Assembly (NCBI GenBank): GCA_944412495.1 | Contig: CALYBL010000029.1 | Coordinates: 153,770-217,769, forward strand | Source of the DNA: an uncultured Clostridia bacterium | GTDB lineage: Bacteria; Bacillota; Clostridia; Oscillospirales; Acutalibacteraceae | Length of the DNA: 64,000 nt | Direction: 5' to 3' | In this document: in pieces, positions 26,036 through 35,570 of the stretch | Position numbering within the stretch: the first letter of the stretch is position 1 | Layout: each line of letters opens with the position of its first letter | Notes under the pieces: model-generated | The model's input: the letters and a program-made list of their open reading frames with translations, nothing else | The model's database searches: none | Told to the model about the DNA's origin: nothing | Translations under genes and position numbers: made by a program

Positions 26036-26581
26036 TCACGCCCGAGCCGCCTTTTTTCTGCTTCCTATGGGCGTAAGATAGCCTATTGCGTATGCAAACC
26101 CGGCCACTGCCGGCATAAGCAGCGGCGTGAGCGCCGACAATATCACACTCAGCACCGATACCTCGGAGAACATGACCGACGACGGCATCAGCGCCGCATA
26201 AAATGTAACGTACGGCGTGTTTATGAATCTGAACCACGAGGCAAACTCACCGGGTATAAGGCCGCACTTTGCAATTATGAGAAGGATAGACAGCAGTATC
26301 AGCGGCGACGACGCTATGAGCGCCGCGTAAAGTCCCTTAAACGGTGTGCTCTGCATGTGTCCGGTATTTACACGGTTGCGGTCGCGCTCCCCCTCCTGGC
26401 GGACCTTGGCAAATATGAGAGAGTAATATATTACGCAGTTAATTATAAGCGTCAAAAAGCGAGTCAGCATATTATTAAAGCCCAGGAGTATCGAAAACGA
26501 TGTCAGTATACACATAACGTGGCAAATAAGCTCTATCCCGAAAATCATACCCGTAAGGCTCCAAAAATTATTTTTTTTCAT
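26036..26581 (-). CDS. Membrane protein of unknown function
   Basis: A 181-aa protein with four to five predicted membrane spans (about 7-30, 39-58, 84-106, 122-137, 141-168) and a positively charged loop (KVRQEGERDRNR) and tail (GSRKKAARA), which suggests a cytoplasmic C-terminus. I do not recognise a family. The Shine-Dalgarno is weak. It sits between the cyclophilin lipoprotein terminator and cwlD; 107 bp before cwlD. Confidence 0.75.
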   Translation of the reverse strand: MKKNNFWSLTGMIFGIELICHVMCILTSFSILLGFNNMLTRFLTLIINCVIYYSLIFAKVRQEGERDRNRVNTGHMQSTPFKGLYAALIASSPLILLSILLIIAKCGLIPGEFASWFRFINTPYVTFYAALMPSSVMFSEVSVLSVILSALTPLLMPAVAGFAYAIGYLTPIGSRKKAARA

Positions 26582-26766
26582 ACGTCATGCCCTGCCTTCT
26601 GTTTCTAATCCTGCAAAGAATTGACAGACACTTTGTCCGTCAGTCCGCAGTACAACTAATTATAACATATATATCAGCGCTTTGACTATCTCAAAATAAT
26701 ACTTTTTACGCGCCGTTTTAATGCCTGAGCAAAATCGCCCGTAATGCTGGAAAAAGCTGTGTATCT

Positions 26767-26797
26767 GCAAAAAGCAGGGCAGGCGGTATGCCTGCCC
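26767..26797 (-). terminator. Intrinsic terminator after the cyclophilin lipoprotein
   Basis: Perfect stem GGGCAGGC with GCCTGCCC, five-base loop, then TGCTTTTT on the minus strand, 15 bp after the stop. It ends the pur transcript. Confidence 0.9.
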
Positions 26798-26811
26798 ATT
26801 AACACTGATGA

Positions 26812-27576
26812 TTACTGATAAATTTCTATTGCTGCACTCTCAATAACTATATCGTCAAGCGGCTTGTCGCTTCTGTTCGTCAAAACGTTAGCTATTGAGT
26901 TGACCACGTCCATGCCCTCAAAGACCTGTCCGAAAACGCTATATGTTGACTCGTTAAACACATAATTATTAAGCCAGTACGCGCCGCCGTGCTCAACATA
27001 AAGCTGCTTTTCCGTCTCCGTCATAGCGTCTATATTATAATACGACGACGCTGCCTCCAAATCTTCCATGGTTACCTGCGGGCCCTGTACTATAAAGAAC
27101 TGGCTGCCGTTTGTGTCAAGTCCGCTGTTGGCAGTTGACACCGCACCGGTAAAGTGCTGAAGATTTCTGTTTATCTCGGATTTATAAGTATCTCCCCACA
27201 CACTTTCGCTGTCCTTGCCGTCGTCTCCGCCTTGTATCATAAAGTCCCTTATGACGCGGTGGAAGGTAAGGCCGTTATAATATCCGTTGCTTATCTGCGC
27301 CTTGAAATTGGCGACGGCAAGCGGTGCCGACTCCTCAAAAAGGCGTATTTTTATGGTGCCTTTGCTGGTGTTGAGCACCGCTATCTCCTCGCCGTTCTGC
27401 GGCAGGTCAAACTGGAATCCTACCTCGTCGTCGGTGCGGGAGCCGTTTTCGCCGGGCTCAGTATATGACACGTTTTGGGCGTATGAATTTACACCGTCGG
27501 CAGAGCCGGAGCTGCACCCCACAAGCGCCGCTATGGCCGCGCAGGAGACAATAGCAATAATTTTCCTGATTTTCAT
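26812..27576 (-). CDS. Cyclophilin-type peptidyl-prolyl isomerase lipoprotein
   Basis: A 254-aa secreted PPIase. The signal peptide ends in lipobox ALVGC (Cys about residue 21), followed by a Ser/Gly linker and a cyclophilin domain (about 60-254) with FHRVIRDFMIQGG and GSQFFIVQGPQ. It speeds proline isomerisation of exported proteins on the outer face of the membrane. GAGGAGGGTTAAT precedes the ATG. It lies 11 bp after purD, so it is in the pur transcript although functionally unrelated. Confidence 0.94.
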   Translation of the reverse strand: MKIRKIIAIVSCAAIAALVGCSSGSADGVNSYAQNVSYTEPGENGSRTDDEVGFQFDLPQNGEEIAVLNTSKGTIKIRLFEESAPLAVANFKAQISNGYYNGLTFHRVIRDFMIQGGDDGKDSESVWGDTYKSEINRNLQHFTGAVSTANSGLDTNGSQFFIVQGPQVTMEDLEAASSYYNIDAMTETEKQLYVEHGGAYWLNNYVFNESTYSVFGQVFEGMDVVNSIANVLTNRSDKPLDDIVIESAAIEIYQ

Positions 27577-27587
27577 ATTAACCCTCC

Positions 27588-28850
27588 TCAGCATTTTCCG
27601 ATATCTGTACGGAAGTGCATGCCGTCAAAGCTTATTTCGCCGATATGTCTGTATACAATTTCAAGCGCATTATCAACCGTCGGCGCCGTAGCCGTAATGC
27701 CCAGCACCCTGCCGGACGCCGTCAGAAATCTGCCGTCACGAAGCTTTGTCCCGGCGTGATACACCGTTACGCCATCAGCACCGCCGGATTTATCAAGGCC
27801 CTTTATCACCCTGCCCTTTTCAAATTTACCCGGATATCCGCCTGACGCAAGCACGACGCACGCCGCAGCGCCGGTGTCCCACTCGATATCGATTTCATCC
27901 AGCTTTCCGTCTATTACGGCGTTTATTATATCGACAAGGTCGGTCTTAAGCCGTGGAATAACGACCTGAGTTTCAGGGTCGCCGAAGCGGGAGTTGTATT
28001 CAATGACCTTAGGCCCGTCGGAGGTAAGCATAAGCCCGAAATAAAGACAGCCTTTAAAGGGTCGCCCTTCTTTTTCCATCGCCTTTACAGTCGGAGCAAA
28101 TATCTTTTCCATGCACTCCTTGGCCACCTCGTCGGTATAGTAGGGATTCGGGCTTATCGTACCCATGCCGCCGGTATTCGGGCCTATATTGCCGTCGAAT
28201 ACGCGTTTAAAGTCCATGGACGATACCATTGGCTTTACCGTTTTGCCGTCGCAGAAGGCCAGCACCGACACCTCCGGCCCTGTGATATACTGCTCGACGA
28301 CCACTCTGCTGCCCGACTCACCGAAAATTTTATCCTCCATCAGCGAGGACACTGCCGTTTCCGCCTCCGACATGCTCTGAGCTATTATAACACCCTTGCC
28401 GAAAGCGAGACCGTCGGCCTTAATAACCGCCGGAAAGTCGTTTTTATTCCTTATGTACTCCAGCGCCGTCGACGGGTCGTCAAAGACCTCGTAATCAGCG
28501 GTTGGTATGCCGTATTTTTTCATGAGATTTTTGGCGAACACCTTGCTCGCCTCAATCTGCGCCGCCGCCCGGGTCGGGCCGAACGCACGTATGCCCTCCG
28601 ACTCGAGAGCGTCCACCAGCCCGTCAGCCAACGGGTTGTCCGGCGCGACAAAGACAAGCTCTGCCCCCTCGCGCTTCGCAAGGGCTACCATTCCGGCCTT
28701 ATCATCGGCGGATACGTCAAAGCACCGTGCATCACAGGCTATTCCGCCGTTTCCCGGCGCGCATATCACCTCAGGAGCATAACGGCTCTCTCTAAGCTTT
28801 TTTATAAGCGCATGCTCGCGGCCGCCGCCGCCTACCATCAAAATCTTCAT
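27588..28850 (-). CDS. purD: Phosphoribosylamine-glycine ligase
   Basis: A 420-aa ATP-grasp enzyme, second step of purine synthesis. It starts MKILMVGGGGREHALIKKL and contains KADGLAFGKGVIIA, GPNTGGMGTISP and VIEYNSRFGDPETQVV. The ATG at 28850 has GAAAGGAAAG before it; the ATG at 28868 would place the ribosome binding site inside the coding sequence. It ends the pur gene series, 460 bp after purH. Confidence 0.97.
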   Translation of the reverse strand: MKILMVGGGGREHALIKKLRESRYAPEVICAPGNGGIACDARCFDVSADDKAGMVALAKREGAELVFVAPDNPLADGLVDALESEGIRAFGPTRAAAQIEASKVFAKNLMKKYGIPTADYEVFDDPSTALEYIRNKNDFPAVIKADGLAFGKGVIIAQSMSEAETAVSSLMEDKIFGESGSRVVVEQYITGPEVSVLAFCDGKTVKPMVSSMDFKRVFDGNIGPNTGGMGTISPNPYYTDEVAKECMEKIFAPTVKAMEKEGRPFKGCLYFGLMLTSDGPKVIEYNSRFGDPETQVVIPRLKTDLVDIINAVIDGKLDEIDIEWDTGAAACVVLASGGYPGKFEKGRVIKGLDKSGGADGVTVYHAGTKLRDGRFLTASGRVLGITATAPTVDNALEIVYRHIGEISFDGMHFRTDIGKC

Positions 28851-29310
28851 TTTACGCTTTCCTTTCATTGTTGTAAAAAAGGATTATATTAATTCCTTCT
28901 CCGCGCCGCAGCACCTCTGCTCAAAAAGCCGTGACCGCGGCTTGAGCGCTAAGCTGCGCACAGTCTTTCATATCGTTTGATGCCCAACGTCCGCAAATGA
29001 GACAGCAGCGTCATGAGCAGCACCGTCCGGCGCAAGCGTGCTTCGTGTGGGGCCACGGCCTGCATAAGCTGATGCTGCACATATCCTATAAATACAGCGC
29101 TTCTGCTCAGATCCGGCTAAAATACTATGTGTAAATACATTGCACGCATAGGCAGCAAATGCCTGCCAAGCCCTCTTAGGGCATAACCGTACAAACTCTG
29201 CGCCACACCGCCTAATAATATGCGGTGTCAATAAATCCAGCATCTGCAAAATTCAGCCGTGTTTAACATAACGCAGCCGTTATGCGACCGCTCTGCCGAA
29301 CATAGGGAAA
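28851..29310. other. 460-bp gene-free spacer between purH and purD
   Basis: No supported ORF or RNA is visible. I compared it by eye with the 5' ends of the flanking pur genes and saw no relic. It is GC-rich like coding sequence. Confidence 0.5.
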
Positions 29311-30861
29311 TCAGTGCTTAAAGTGGCGCATGCCGGTAAACACCATGGCTATGCCTGCCTCATTGCAGGCCTTTATCGAGTCCTCATCCCTTATAGAGCC
29401 GCCCGGCTGGATTATGGCGGTAATGCCCGCCTCGGCCGCGGCTTTTACGCAGTCGTCAAACGGGAAAAAGGCATCCGACGCCATTACCGAGCCCTCGGCG
29501 GCGCCGTTTGAATATTTTATTGCAAGCTCAAGTGCGGTAATTCTGTTGGTCTGGCCAGGGCCTATGCCCACGGTACGGTTGCCCTTTGCCAGCGCAATGC
29601 CGTTGGATTTTACGTGCTTTACCACCTTCCACGCAAATTTAAGCTGCTTCATTTCCTCTTCTGTCGGAGCGCGGTCGGTAACACACTTGAGCTCGTCCTC
29701 GTTTAAGAGCTTAGTGTCAAGCTCCTGCACGAGCAGGCCGCCGGCCACCTTCTTCATGTCGAGCGTGCCTGGCAGGTTCTTCTGCGCCGCTGCCGGAAGC
29801 CTTAACAGGCGTATGTTCTTTTTCTTGGTGAGTATTTCGAGCGCCTCCTGCTCAAAATCAGGCGCGATTATTATCTCAAGGAATATCTTTGCAAGCTCCT
29901 CGGCCGTAGCCTTGTCAACGGCGCGGTTAAGGGCAACTATACCGCCGAATATAGACACGGGGTCGGCCTCGTACGCGTTCATATACGCCTCATATATCGT
30001 TTCGCCGATACCGACGCCGCAGGGGTTTGCATGCTTTACGGCCACCGCCGCCGGAAGCTCGTCGCCGAATTCCTTGAGCACATCGAGAGCGCCGTTCGCA
30101 TCGTTTATGTTGTTGTACGAAAGCTCCTTGCCGTGCAGCTGCTCAGCTGCCGGAAGGGTGTTGGCGGCAGCATCTATTTCCTTATAAAAGGCTGCTTTTT
30201 GGTGCGGATTCTCGCCGTATCTCATCTCCTGCACCTTTTCGTATGTGCGTGTGAAATTCTCCTCAAACGGGGAATCGCCGCGCTGCTTGCGCATATACTC
30301 GGCAATCATGGCGTCATAGGCGGCGGTGTGGTTGAACACCTTGCCGCAAAGGCGGAATTTAGTCTCCCTTGACACCTCACCGTTCTCCTTGTACTCGTTT
30401 ATAACGGCGCTGTAATCAGCCGGGTCGACAATAACGCATACATCCTGCCAGTTTTTTGCGGCAGAGCGTATCATTGTCGGTCCGCCGATATCTATGTTTT
30501 CAACAGCCTCCTCAAGAGTGACTCCAGGCTTTAATATTGTGCTCTTGAACGGGTAAAGGTTTACTGCCACAACGTCTATCGGCTGTGCCCCTATCTCCTT
30601 TAACTGACGCATATGCTCCTCATTGGAGCGCATTGCCAGAATTCCGGCGTGTATAAGCGGGTGCAGCGTTTTTACCCTGCCGTCGAGGCACTCGGGGTAA
30701 GATGTTATATCCGATATGCCTATCACATCGATGCCGGCCTCCTTAAGCGCTTTCGCAGTACCGCCGGTGGAGATTATTTCAAAGTCCAGCTCGGCAAGCC
30801 CCTTTGCAAATTCCACCACCCCGGTCTTGTCAGAAACACTTATTATGGCTCTCTTTTTCAT
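29311..30861 (-). CDS. purH: Bifunctional AICAR transformylase/IMP cyclohydrolase
   Basis: A 516-aa enzyme performing the last two purine steps. The N-terminal cyclohydrolase ([39 protein letters not shown]) is followed by the transformylase with the catalytic [11 protein letters not shown] and [11 protein letters not shown], ending [20 protein letters not shown] precedes the ATG at 30861. Full family length. Confidence 0.98.
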   Translation of the reverse strand: MKKRAIISVSDKTGVVEFAKGLAELDFEIISTGGTAKALKEAGIDVIGISDITSYPECLDGRVKTLHPLIHAGILAMRSNEEHMRQLKEIGAQPIDVVAVNLYPFKSTILKPGVTLEEAVENIDIGGPTMIRSAAKNWQDVCVIVDPADYSAVINEYKENGEVSRETKFRLCGKVFNHTAAYDAMIAEYMRKQRGDSPFEENFTRTYEKVQEMRYGENPHQKAAFYKEIDAAANTLPAAEQLHGKELSYNNINDANGALDVLKEFGDELPAAVAVKHANPCGVGIGETIYEAYMNAYEADPVSIFGGIVALNRAVDKATAEELAKIFLEIIIAPDFEQEALEILTKKKNIRLLRLPAAAQKNLPGTLDMKKVAGGLLVQELDTKLLNEDELKCVTDRAPTEEEMKQLKFAWKVVKHVKSNGIALAKGNRTVGIGPGQTNRITALELAIKYSNGAAEGSVMASDAFFPFDDCVKAAAEAGITAIIQPGGSIRDEDSIKACNEAGIAMVFTGMRHFKH

Positions 30862-31062
30862 ATATATCTTCCCTTTCCGATGCGGCATGAGCCGCAATAA
30901 TTTACAATTTTACAGGGCCTGAGCATCAGGTTGCCAAGCTCCAGCTTCCTATATCACTTTTATTCTCCAAAGCTTCTCCGGCATAGCGGCCGCGGTCCTA
31001 TTTTTAAGACCTGCCGGAGCGCACACGCCGAATATGTTCAAATGGCCAGGCATAAGGACATA

Positions 31063-31689
31063 TCACGGCAGCAGCGCTGCAATATTTCCGTCCACCCTTA
31101 TTTTATCCTCACAGAATTTGCTTACAGCCAGCGGCAGCAGCACATGCTCGCACTCGCGCATGACGCGCTTTTGAAGGGCTTCGGGGGTGTCGTCCTCTCT
31201 GACCTCTACCGAGCGCTGCAGAAGAATCGGGCCGCCGTCTGGCTCCTCATTAACAAGATGTACGGTAGCTCCCGTCAGCTTGACGCCGCGGCTCAGCGCC
31301 GCCTCGTGTACCTTAAGCCCGTAAAAGCCCTTGCCGCAGAAGGCTGGTATAAGCGATGGGTGTACGTTTATTATGCGGTTGCGGTACTCGGCTATGACGC
31401 TGTCTCCCAAAATGGTGAGGAAGCCGGCGAGCACCACAAGGTCTATGTAATGCGCCTTGAGCGCGGCAAGCAGGTCATTGTCGAATCCCGCCTGAGTCTC
31501 ATACTCACTGCGCGGCAGCACAAGCGTTTTTATCCCGGCGTCCTCTGCACGTCTCAGGGCGTAAACGCCCGCTTTGCTCGATATAACCAGCGATATAACG
31601 CCGTTTTTTATCTCACCGCTGCGCTGCGCGTCAATCAGCGCCTGCAGGTTTGTTCCGCCGCCGGATACAAGCACGGCGATATTTTTCAC
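31063..31689 (-). CDS. purN: Phosphoribosylglycinamide formyltransferase
   Basis: A 208-aa 10-formyl-THF-dependent enzyme of purine synthesis. MKNIAVLVSGGGTNLQALID starts it, with INVHPSLIPAFCGKGFYG and the catalytic Asp in HLVNEEPDGGPIL. The GTG at 31689 is preferred because GAGGTG lies 6 bp before and the family begins at this residue. It is 201 bp before purH. Confidence 0.96.
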   Translation of the reverse strand: MKNIAVLVSGGGTNLQALIDAQRSGEIKNGVISLVISSKAGVYALRRAEDAGIKTLVLPRSEYETQAGFDNDLLAALKAHYIDLVVLAGFLTILGDSVIAEYRNRIINVHPSLIPAFCGKGFYGLKVHEAALSRGVKLTGATVHLVNEEPDGGPILLQRSVEVREDDTPEALQKRVMRECEHVLLPLAVSKFCEDKIRVDGNIAALLP

Positions 31690-32010
31690 ATCTATCACCT
31701 CATAAATGAGTTTATTACCTGCGCACTGACACCTGCATTCAGCCCGTCAAATCCGCCCCGCGCTGCATACAGCAAAATGCACGCAGCTCGTCAGCAGCAG
31801 GCAAATTCTTCTGAAATCATATTTACTCGGACTTCTGACAATATCCACAGTCCAAAAAATACGCTCCGCCAATATACAGATATCTCCAACACGACGGCCG
31901 ATATGCCCTCAGTAAAAAACACTCACGGACGTCCTGCGCCATTTCCGCATATCATGCTTTGCGGCCGCAGAGGCCGGATACATAGCTCCGCCGTGCACGG
32001 CCGCCGTCAG
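31690..32010. other. 321-bp gene-free spacer between purM and purN
   Basis: No ORF with a ribosome binding site and no clear structure seen. In most Firmicutes purM and purN are adjacent or overlapping, so the gap is unusual. Confidence 0.5.
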
Positions 32011-33045
32011 TCATATTATATCAACGCCCGGAGCGCCATACTCCACATGGCCTACCGCATATGCGTCCTCGCCCATTTGTACAAGCTGCTTTATCGCCGC
32101 GTCGGCATCAGCCTCCGAAACGGCGATAACCATGCCGACGCCCATATTAAAGGTATTGTACATATCCCTTTCCGGTATGTTGCCGGTTTTTTGCAGTACA
32201 TTGAATATAGGCAGCACCTTTACGCTCGCCTTGTCTATAACGGCACGGCAGTCCTCGCCGAGCATGCGCGGAATATTCTCATAAAAGCCGCCGCCCGTTA
32301 TGTTGCTCACGGCCTTTACCTTCACCCTGCTCATAAGCGACTGCATTGACTTAACATATATCTTTGTCGGAGTAAGCAGCTCCTCGCCGAGCGTCCTGCC
32401 AAGCTCGTCTATATAAAGCCCTATATTGTCCTCTTTTATGTTGAACACCTTGCGCACCAGCGAATAGCCATTTGAATGTATGCCGGAGGAGGCGAGCGCT
32501 ATAAGCACATCGCCCTGCCGGAGCTCCTTATGGTTGATAATCTTATTATAATCGACAATACCGGTGCAAAAGCCCGCCAGGTCATATTCATCGTTAGGAT
32601 AAAAGCCAGGCATTTCCGCCGTTTCTCCGCCAATCAGCGCGCAGCCCGCCTGACGGCAGCCCTCAGCCACGCCGGACACTATGGCGGCTATTGTCTTCGG
32701 ATTATTCTTGCCCACCGCTATATAGTCCAAAAACACCAGCGGCTGTGCGCCGCAGCATATCAGGTCGTTAACGCTCATGGCGACACAGTCGATGCCGACA
32801 GTGTCGTGCTTGTCCATAAGAAAAGCAATTTTCAGCTTTGTACCCACGCCGTCGGTGGAAGAAACCAGCACCGGACGCGTCATTCCGGTCAAATTCGGCT
32901 CAAACAGTCCGCCAAAGCCGCCTATGTCGGACACGACGCCGTCGGTATAGGTGCTCTGTACATGCTCCTTTATAAGCTCGACCGCCTTATATCCGGCCGT
33001 TATATCAACGCCCGCGTCCTTATAGCTGTCAGAAAAACTCCTCAT
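32011..33045 (-). CDS. purM: Phosphoribosylformylglycinamidine cyclo-ligase
   Basis: A 344-aa AIR synthetase. Features are the glycine-rich [35 protein letters not shown] and [25 protein letters not shown] precedes the ATG. It follows purE by 40 bp. Confidence 0.97.
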   Translation of the reverse strand: MRSFSDSYKDAGVDITAGYKAVELIKEHVQSTYTDGVVSDIGGFGGLFEPNLTGMTRPVLVSSTDGVGTKLKIAFLMDKHDTVGIDCVAMSVNDLICCGAQPLVFLDYIAVGKNNPKTIAAIVSGVAEGCRQAGCALIGGETAEMPGFYPNDEYDLAGFCTGIVDYNKIINHKELRQGDVLIALASSGIHSNGYSLVRKVFNIKEDNIGLYIDELGRTLGEELLTPTKIYVKSMQSLMSRVKVKAVSNITGGGFYENIPRMLGEDCRAVIDKASVKVLPIFNVLQKTGNIPERDMYNTFNMGVGMVIAVSEADADAAIKQLVQMGEDAYAVGHVEYGAPGVDII

Positions 33046-33085
33046 CTGATTACCTCTCTTTAACTCCGTTTCCCTTTTCAGGTTA

Positions 33086-33580
33086 TTACAGTTCCTTTTG
33101 TACCTCGGCGTCGGCGCTTCTTACCTCATCCGCCATTTTTTGCTTCATATCCGACAGCTTTTGTGAAAGCTCTGCGTCAGATACCGCCAGAATCTGCACC
33201 GCAAGCAGCGCTGCATTCTTGGCGCCGTCTATCGCGACAGTAGCCACCGGGATGCCGGACGGCATCTGCACCGTTGCAAGCAGGGCGTCCAGCCCGTCCA
33301 GCGTTGACGATTTGACAGGTATGCCTATTACCGGCAGCGTGGTGTGCGCCGCGAGTACACCCGCCAAATGCGCCGCCTTTCCAGCCGCGGCTATTATGAC
33401 GCCGAAGCCATTCTCCCTTGCCGATGAGGCAAAGGCACAGGCTTCTGCCGGCGTGCGGTGAGCCGACATAACATGAGCCTCACACGGAACGCCGAACTCA
33501 TTAAGCGTGTCTGCCGCCGGCTTCACCGTGCTCAAATCACTTTTGCTGCCCATTATTACTGCAACCTTTTTCAGTGACAT
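33086..33580 (-). CDS. purE: N5-carboxyaminoimidazole ribonucleotide mutase
   Basis: A 164-aa class I Pur[51 protein letters not shown] and PVIGIPV are the conserved blocks. It rearranges N5-CAIR to CAIR and normally needs PurK, which is not in this window. AGGAGGAATATACAGT precedes the ATG. First gene of the pur series; no purine riboswitch or PurBox is visible upstream. Confidence 0.97.
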   Translation of the reverse strand: MSLKKVAVIMGSKSDLSTVKPAADTLNEFGVPCEAHVMSAHRTPAEACAFASSARENGFGVIIAAAGKAAHLAGVLAAHTTLPVIGIPVKSSTLDGLDALLATVQMPSGIPVATVAIDGAKNAALLAVQILAVSDAELSQKLSDMKQKMADEVRSADAEVQKEL

Positions 33581-33612
33581 ACTGTATATTCCTCCTGAAT
33601 AAATTAATAAAT

Positions 33613-33642
33613 ATAATACTGCCCTTTACACTTAAACGGCAA
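33613..33642 (-). promoter_or_regulatory. Candidate purE promoter
   Basis: TTGCCG (33637-33642 on minus), 18-bp spacer, TATTAT (33613-33618), about 33 bp before the ATG. Confidence 0.42.
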
Positions 33643-33701
33643 TCCTTTAATATTGTATTTCAATTCAGGAAAAATTTCAAGGAATTTAGGTGTTTTTTAT
33701 G

Positions 33702-33731
33702 TTGCAAAGGGCATAGCCGCCATGTTATTCT
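33702..33731 (+). promoter_or_regulatory. Promoter of the DUF4234/DUF2752 pair
   Basis: TTGCAA, 18-bp spacer, TATTCT. The -10 lies in a small inverted repeat (GTTATT with AATAAC). Confidence 0.5.
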
Positions 33732-33759
33732 AATAACATCATAGAAAGGAGAAATGTTT

Positions 33760-34365
33760 ATGTATAATTTTACTCAGCGTTCACCCATAACAGTTATACT
33801 TCTCTCTATCGTAACCTGCGGAATCTATTTTATCTACTGGGTATATGTTACCTCAAAGGAGGTAAACGAGGCGCTCGGCCGAGAAGAAATAAACACCGTG
33901 CTCGTAATTCTCGGCTGCTTCTGCTTCCCGGTCATGATTTATGTTATGTACAAATTCGGCAATGCCGCCCAAGAACTTGCCGGGCGTATGGGGCGGCAGG
34001 CTCAGTCCTCGTTTATACTGTGGATTATTCTTGCGATTTTCTTCGGTGTTGGAATATACATAATGGAATATCAGGTACAGACGGATTTAAACGGCCTCTC
34101 AGGTCCGTGGAATTACAACGGCGGTCAGGCGGGCGGCTACGGCCAGGGCTACAATCAGCAGAATTATAATCAGAATCAGGGCGGTGCAAACAGCCAGCAG
34201 TACAGTCAGCAGGGCTATTACCAGCCGCAGAGCGGACAGTGGCAAGGCGGCCAGCCGGGCAATCAGCAGTATTACGGCCAGACGCAAAGCGGAGGTCAGG
34301 ATAATTCCGGTCAAAATCAAAGCAGCGAGGACAGCAGCACGGATGGCGGCGAAAACAACGGCTAA
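33760..34365 (+). CDS. DUF4234 membrane protein with a Gln/Asn/Gly/Tyr-rich tail
   Basis: A 201-aa protein. The N-terminal ~110 residues match DUF4234 (SPITVILLSIVTCGIYFIYW, EVNEALGREEINT) with three membrane spans (about 8-30, 44-64, 85-105). The last ~85 residues are low complexity, made almost only of Gln, Asn, Gly, Tyr and Ser (repeats like NQQNYNQNQGG and QQYSQQGYY), ending acidic. The tail looks prion-like and is probably cytoplasmic or surface-exposed. ATG at 33760 has AAAGGAG at better spacing than the ATG at 33754. It overlaps the next gene by 23 bp. Function unknown. Confidence 0.85.
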   Translation: MYNFTQRSPITVILLSIVTCGIYFIYWVYVTSKEVNEALGREEINTVLVILGCFCFPVMIYVMYKFGNAAQELAGRMGRQAQSSFILWIILAIFFGVGIYIMEYQVQTDLNGLSGPWNYNGGQAGGYGQGYNQQNYNQNQGGANSQQYSQQGYYQPQSGQWQGGQPGNQQYYGQTQSGGQDNSGQNQSSEDSSTDGGENNG

Positions 34366-34819
34366 AAAAAGTCGGGCGGACGGCGCCGCTCTCAAGACTG
34401 CCCTTGTCCGCCTTATAAAAAAATATGCGGTTTGGTTTATTGTCATTATAGGATATATGATAATAGCACAGCTCGTGACCGGCACGACATGCTTTATAAA
34501 GTCAACCATAGGCGTACCGTGCCCCGGCTGCGGCATGACGCGTGCAACGCTTGAGCTTCTCTCCGGTGATATCCCCGCTGCGCTGCATTATCATCCGCTT
34601 GTGCTTATCTTCTATCCGGCAATCGTGTCTCTTTTCCTGCTGTGGAAATTCTGCCGTGAAAGTCACCCAAAGGCAGTAACTGCATTTGCGATGATTTTTG
34701 TTGCGGTGCTTATAGTAACTTATGTTATAAGAATGATAATATACTTTCCGCATACTGAGCCATTTACCTTTAACACCAACACGTTTTTAGGCAGGCTAAT
34801 AAAGCTGTTCATAAATTAA
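34343..34819 (+). CDS. DUF2752 membrane protein
   Basis: A 158-aa protein with a lysine-rich start (MAAKTTAKKSRADG), membrane spans near 27-45, 77-97 and 107-128, and the DUF2752 hallmark VPCPGCGMTRATLELLSGD with the HYHPL motif after it. The CPxCGxTR cysteines may bind metal or form a disulfide. The ATG lies inside the end of the DUF4234 gene with GAGG 12 bp upstream, so translation is coupled. DUF4234 and DUF2752 genes often neighbour each other in Firmicutes; no function is established that I know of. Confidence 0.88.
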   Translation: MAAKTTAKKSRADGAALKTALVRLIKKYAVWFIVIIGYMIIAQLVTGTTCFIKSTIGVPCPGCGMTRATLELLSGDIPAALHYHPLVLIFYPAIVSLFLLWKFCRESHPKAVTAFAMIFVAVLIVTYVIRMIIYFPHTEPFTFNTNTFLGRLIKLFIN

Positions 34820-34827
34820 ATATTGAA

Positions 34828-34858
34828 AGCAGGCCGCCGCTTTGACGGCCTGCTTTTT
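34828..34858 (+). terminator. Intrinsic terminator of the DUF4234/DUF2752 pair
   Basis: GCAGGCCG pairs with CGGCCTGC, followed by six T, 9 bp after the stop. Confidence 0.93.
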
Positions 34859-35446
34859 TGTATTTATCCGCGTCAGGCGGCTGATACGTTCGAGTACGCC
34901 CTGATTTATTTTCCTTTGATGACATTCAGCCATTCCGTCATCCGGCCGTTTTGTTATATGCGGCTGATGAAGCTACAAACTTTCCATTCTTTAGATTCCC
35001 TTATAAATCTTAACCCTCTCAGTCTTAAGAACCACTTACATAGCACGCATCGGACTCTGTAAGTCTGCAGGCATATCACAGGCAGATGCTTCCCATAACG
35101 GATAACATGCCTTTAGTCCAACTGCCGCAGCGCCTGCTGCACAGCCCGACTTCACGATTCGCCGCAGCCCGATAATCCTGCATGGCCCAAGCCGTCATCT
35201 TGGACTTTTCCCTTTTTTATCAGAGAGGAAAATCAGAGCAGGCAAATCATCGGCCTGCACGGCTCCCGTAGGCATACCAATAGCTTGACGCATCAAGAGG
35301 GTATGTTATTATCAAGCCCTGTTTTTATGCATGCGGGCAAAACCGATTGCTGCCCAATTCCGGATATTTTTATTTGTGCCTGCGTTGCTTATAAAAGCTG
35401 TCTATGATGCTTTTGTTGTTTAAAAGCGGCAAATCCATAGCTATAG
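34859..35446. other. About 590 bp without a gene
   Basis: No supported ORF. A plus-strand promoter-like pair exists near 35284 (TTGACG, 16 bp, TATTAT) but nothing convincing lies downstream of it on plus. Confidence 0.5.
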
Positions 35447-35484
35447 CAAATAAAAACAGGGCACGGAAATCAAGCCATGCCCTG
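35447..35484 (-). terminator. Intrinsic terminator of the aldo/keto reductase gene
   Basis: CAGGGCATGG pairs with CCGTGCCCTG on minus (one T-G pair), eight-base loop, then TTTTTATTT; 86 bp after the stop. Confidence 0.85.
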
Positions 35485-35570
35485 AATTATAAATTGATTT
35501 TAAATTGGATTTCAGCCTCAGCCGACATAGCATATGCACCGTCGTTTTGCCTGCATATATGAAAAGGCAA

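Noticed and set aside
33581..33700. Purine riboswitch or PurBox before purE
   Set aside because: No conserved purine aptamer elements or CGAA-type PurBox found on the minus strand.
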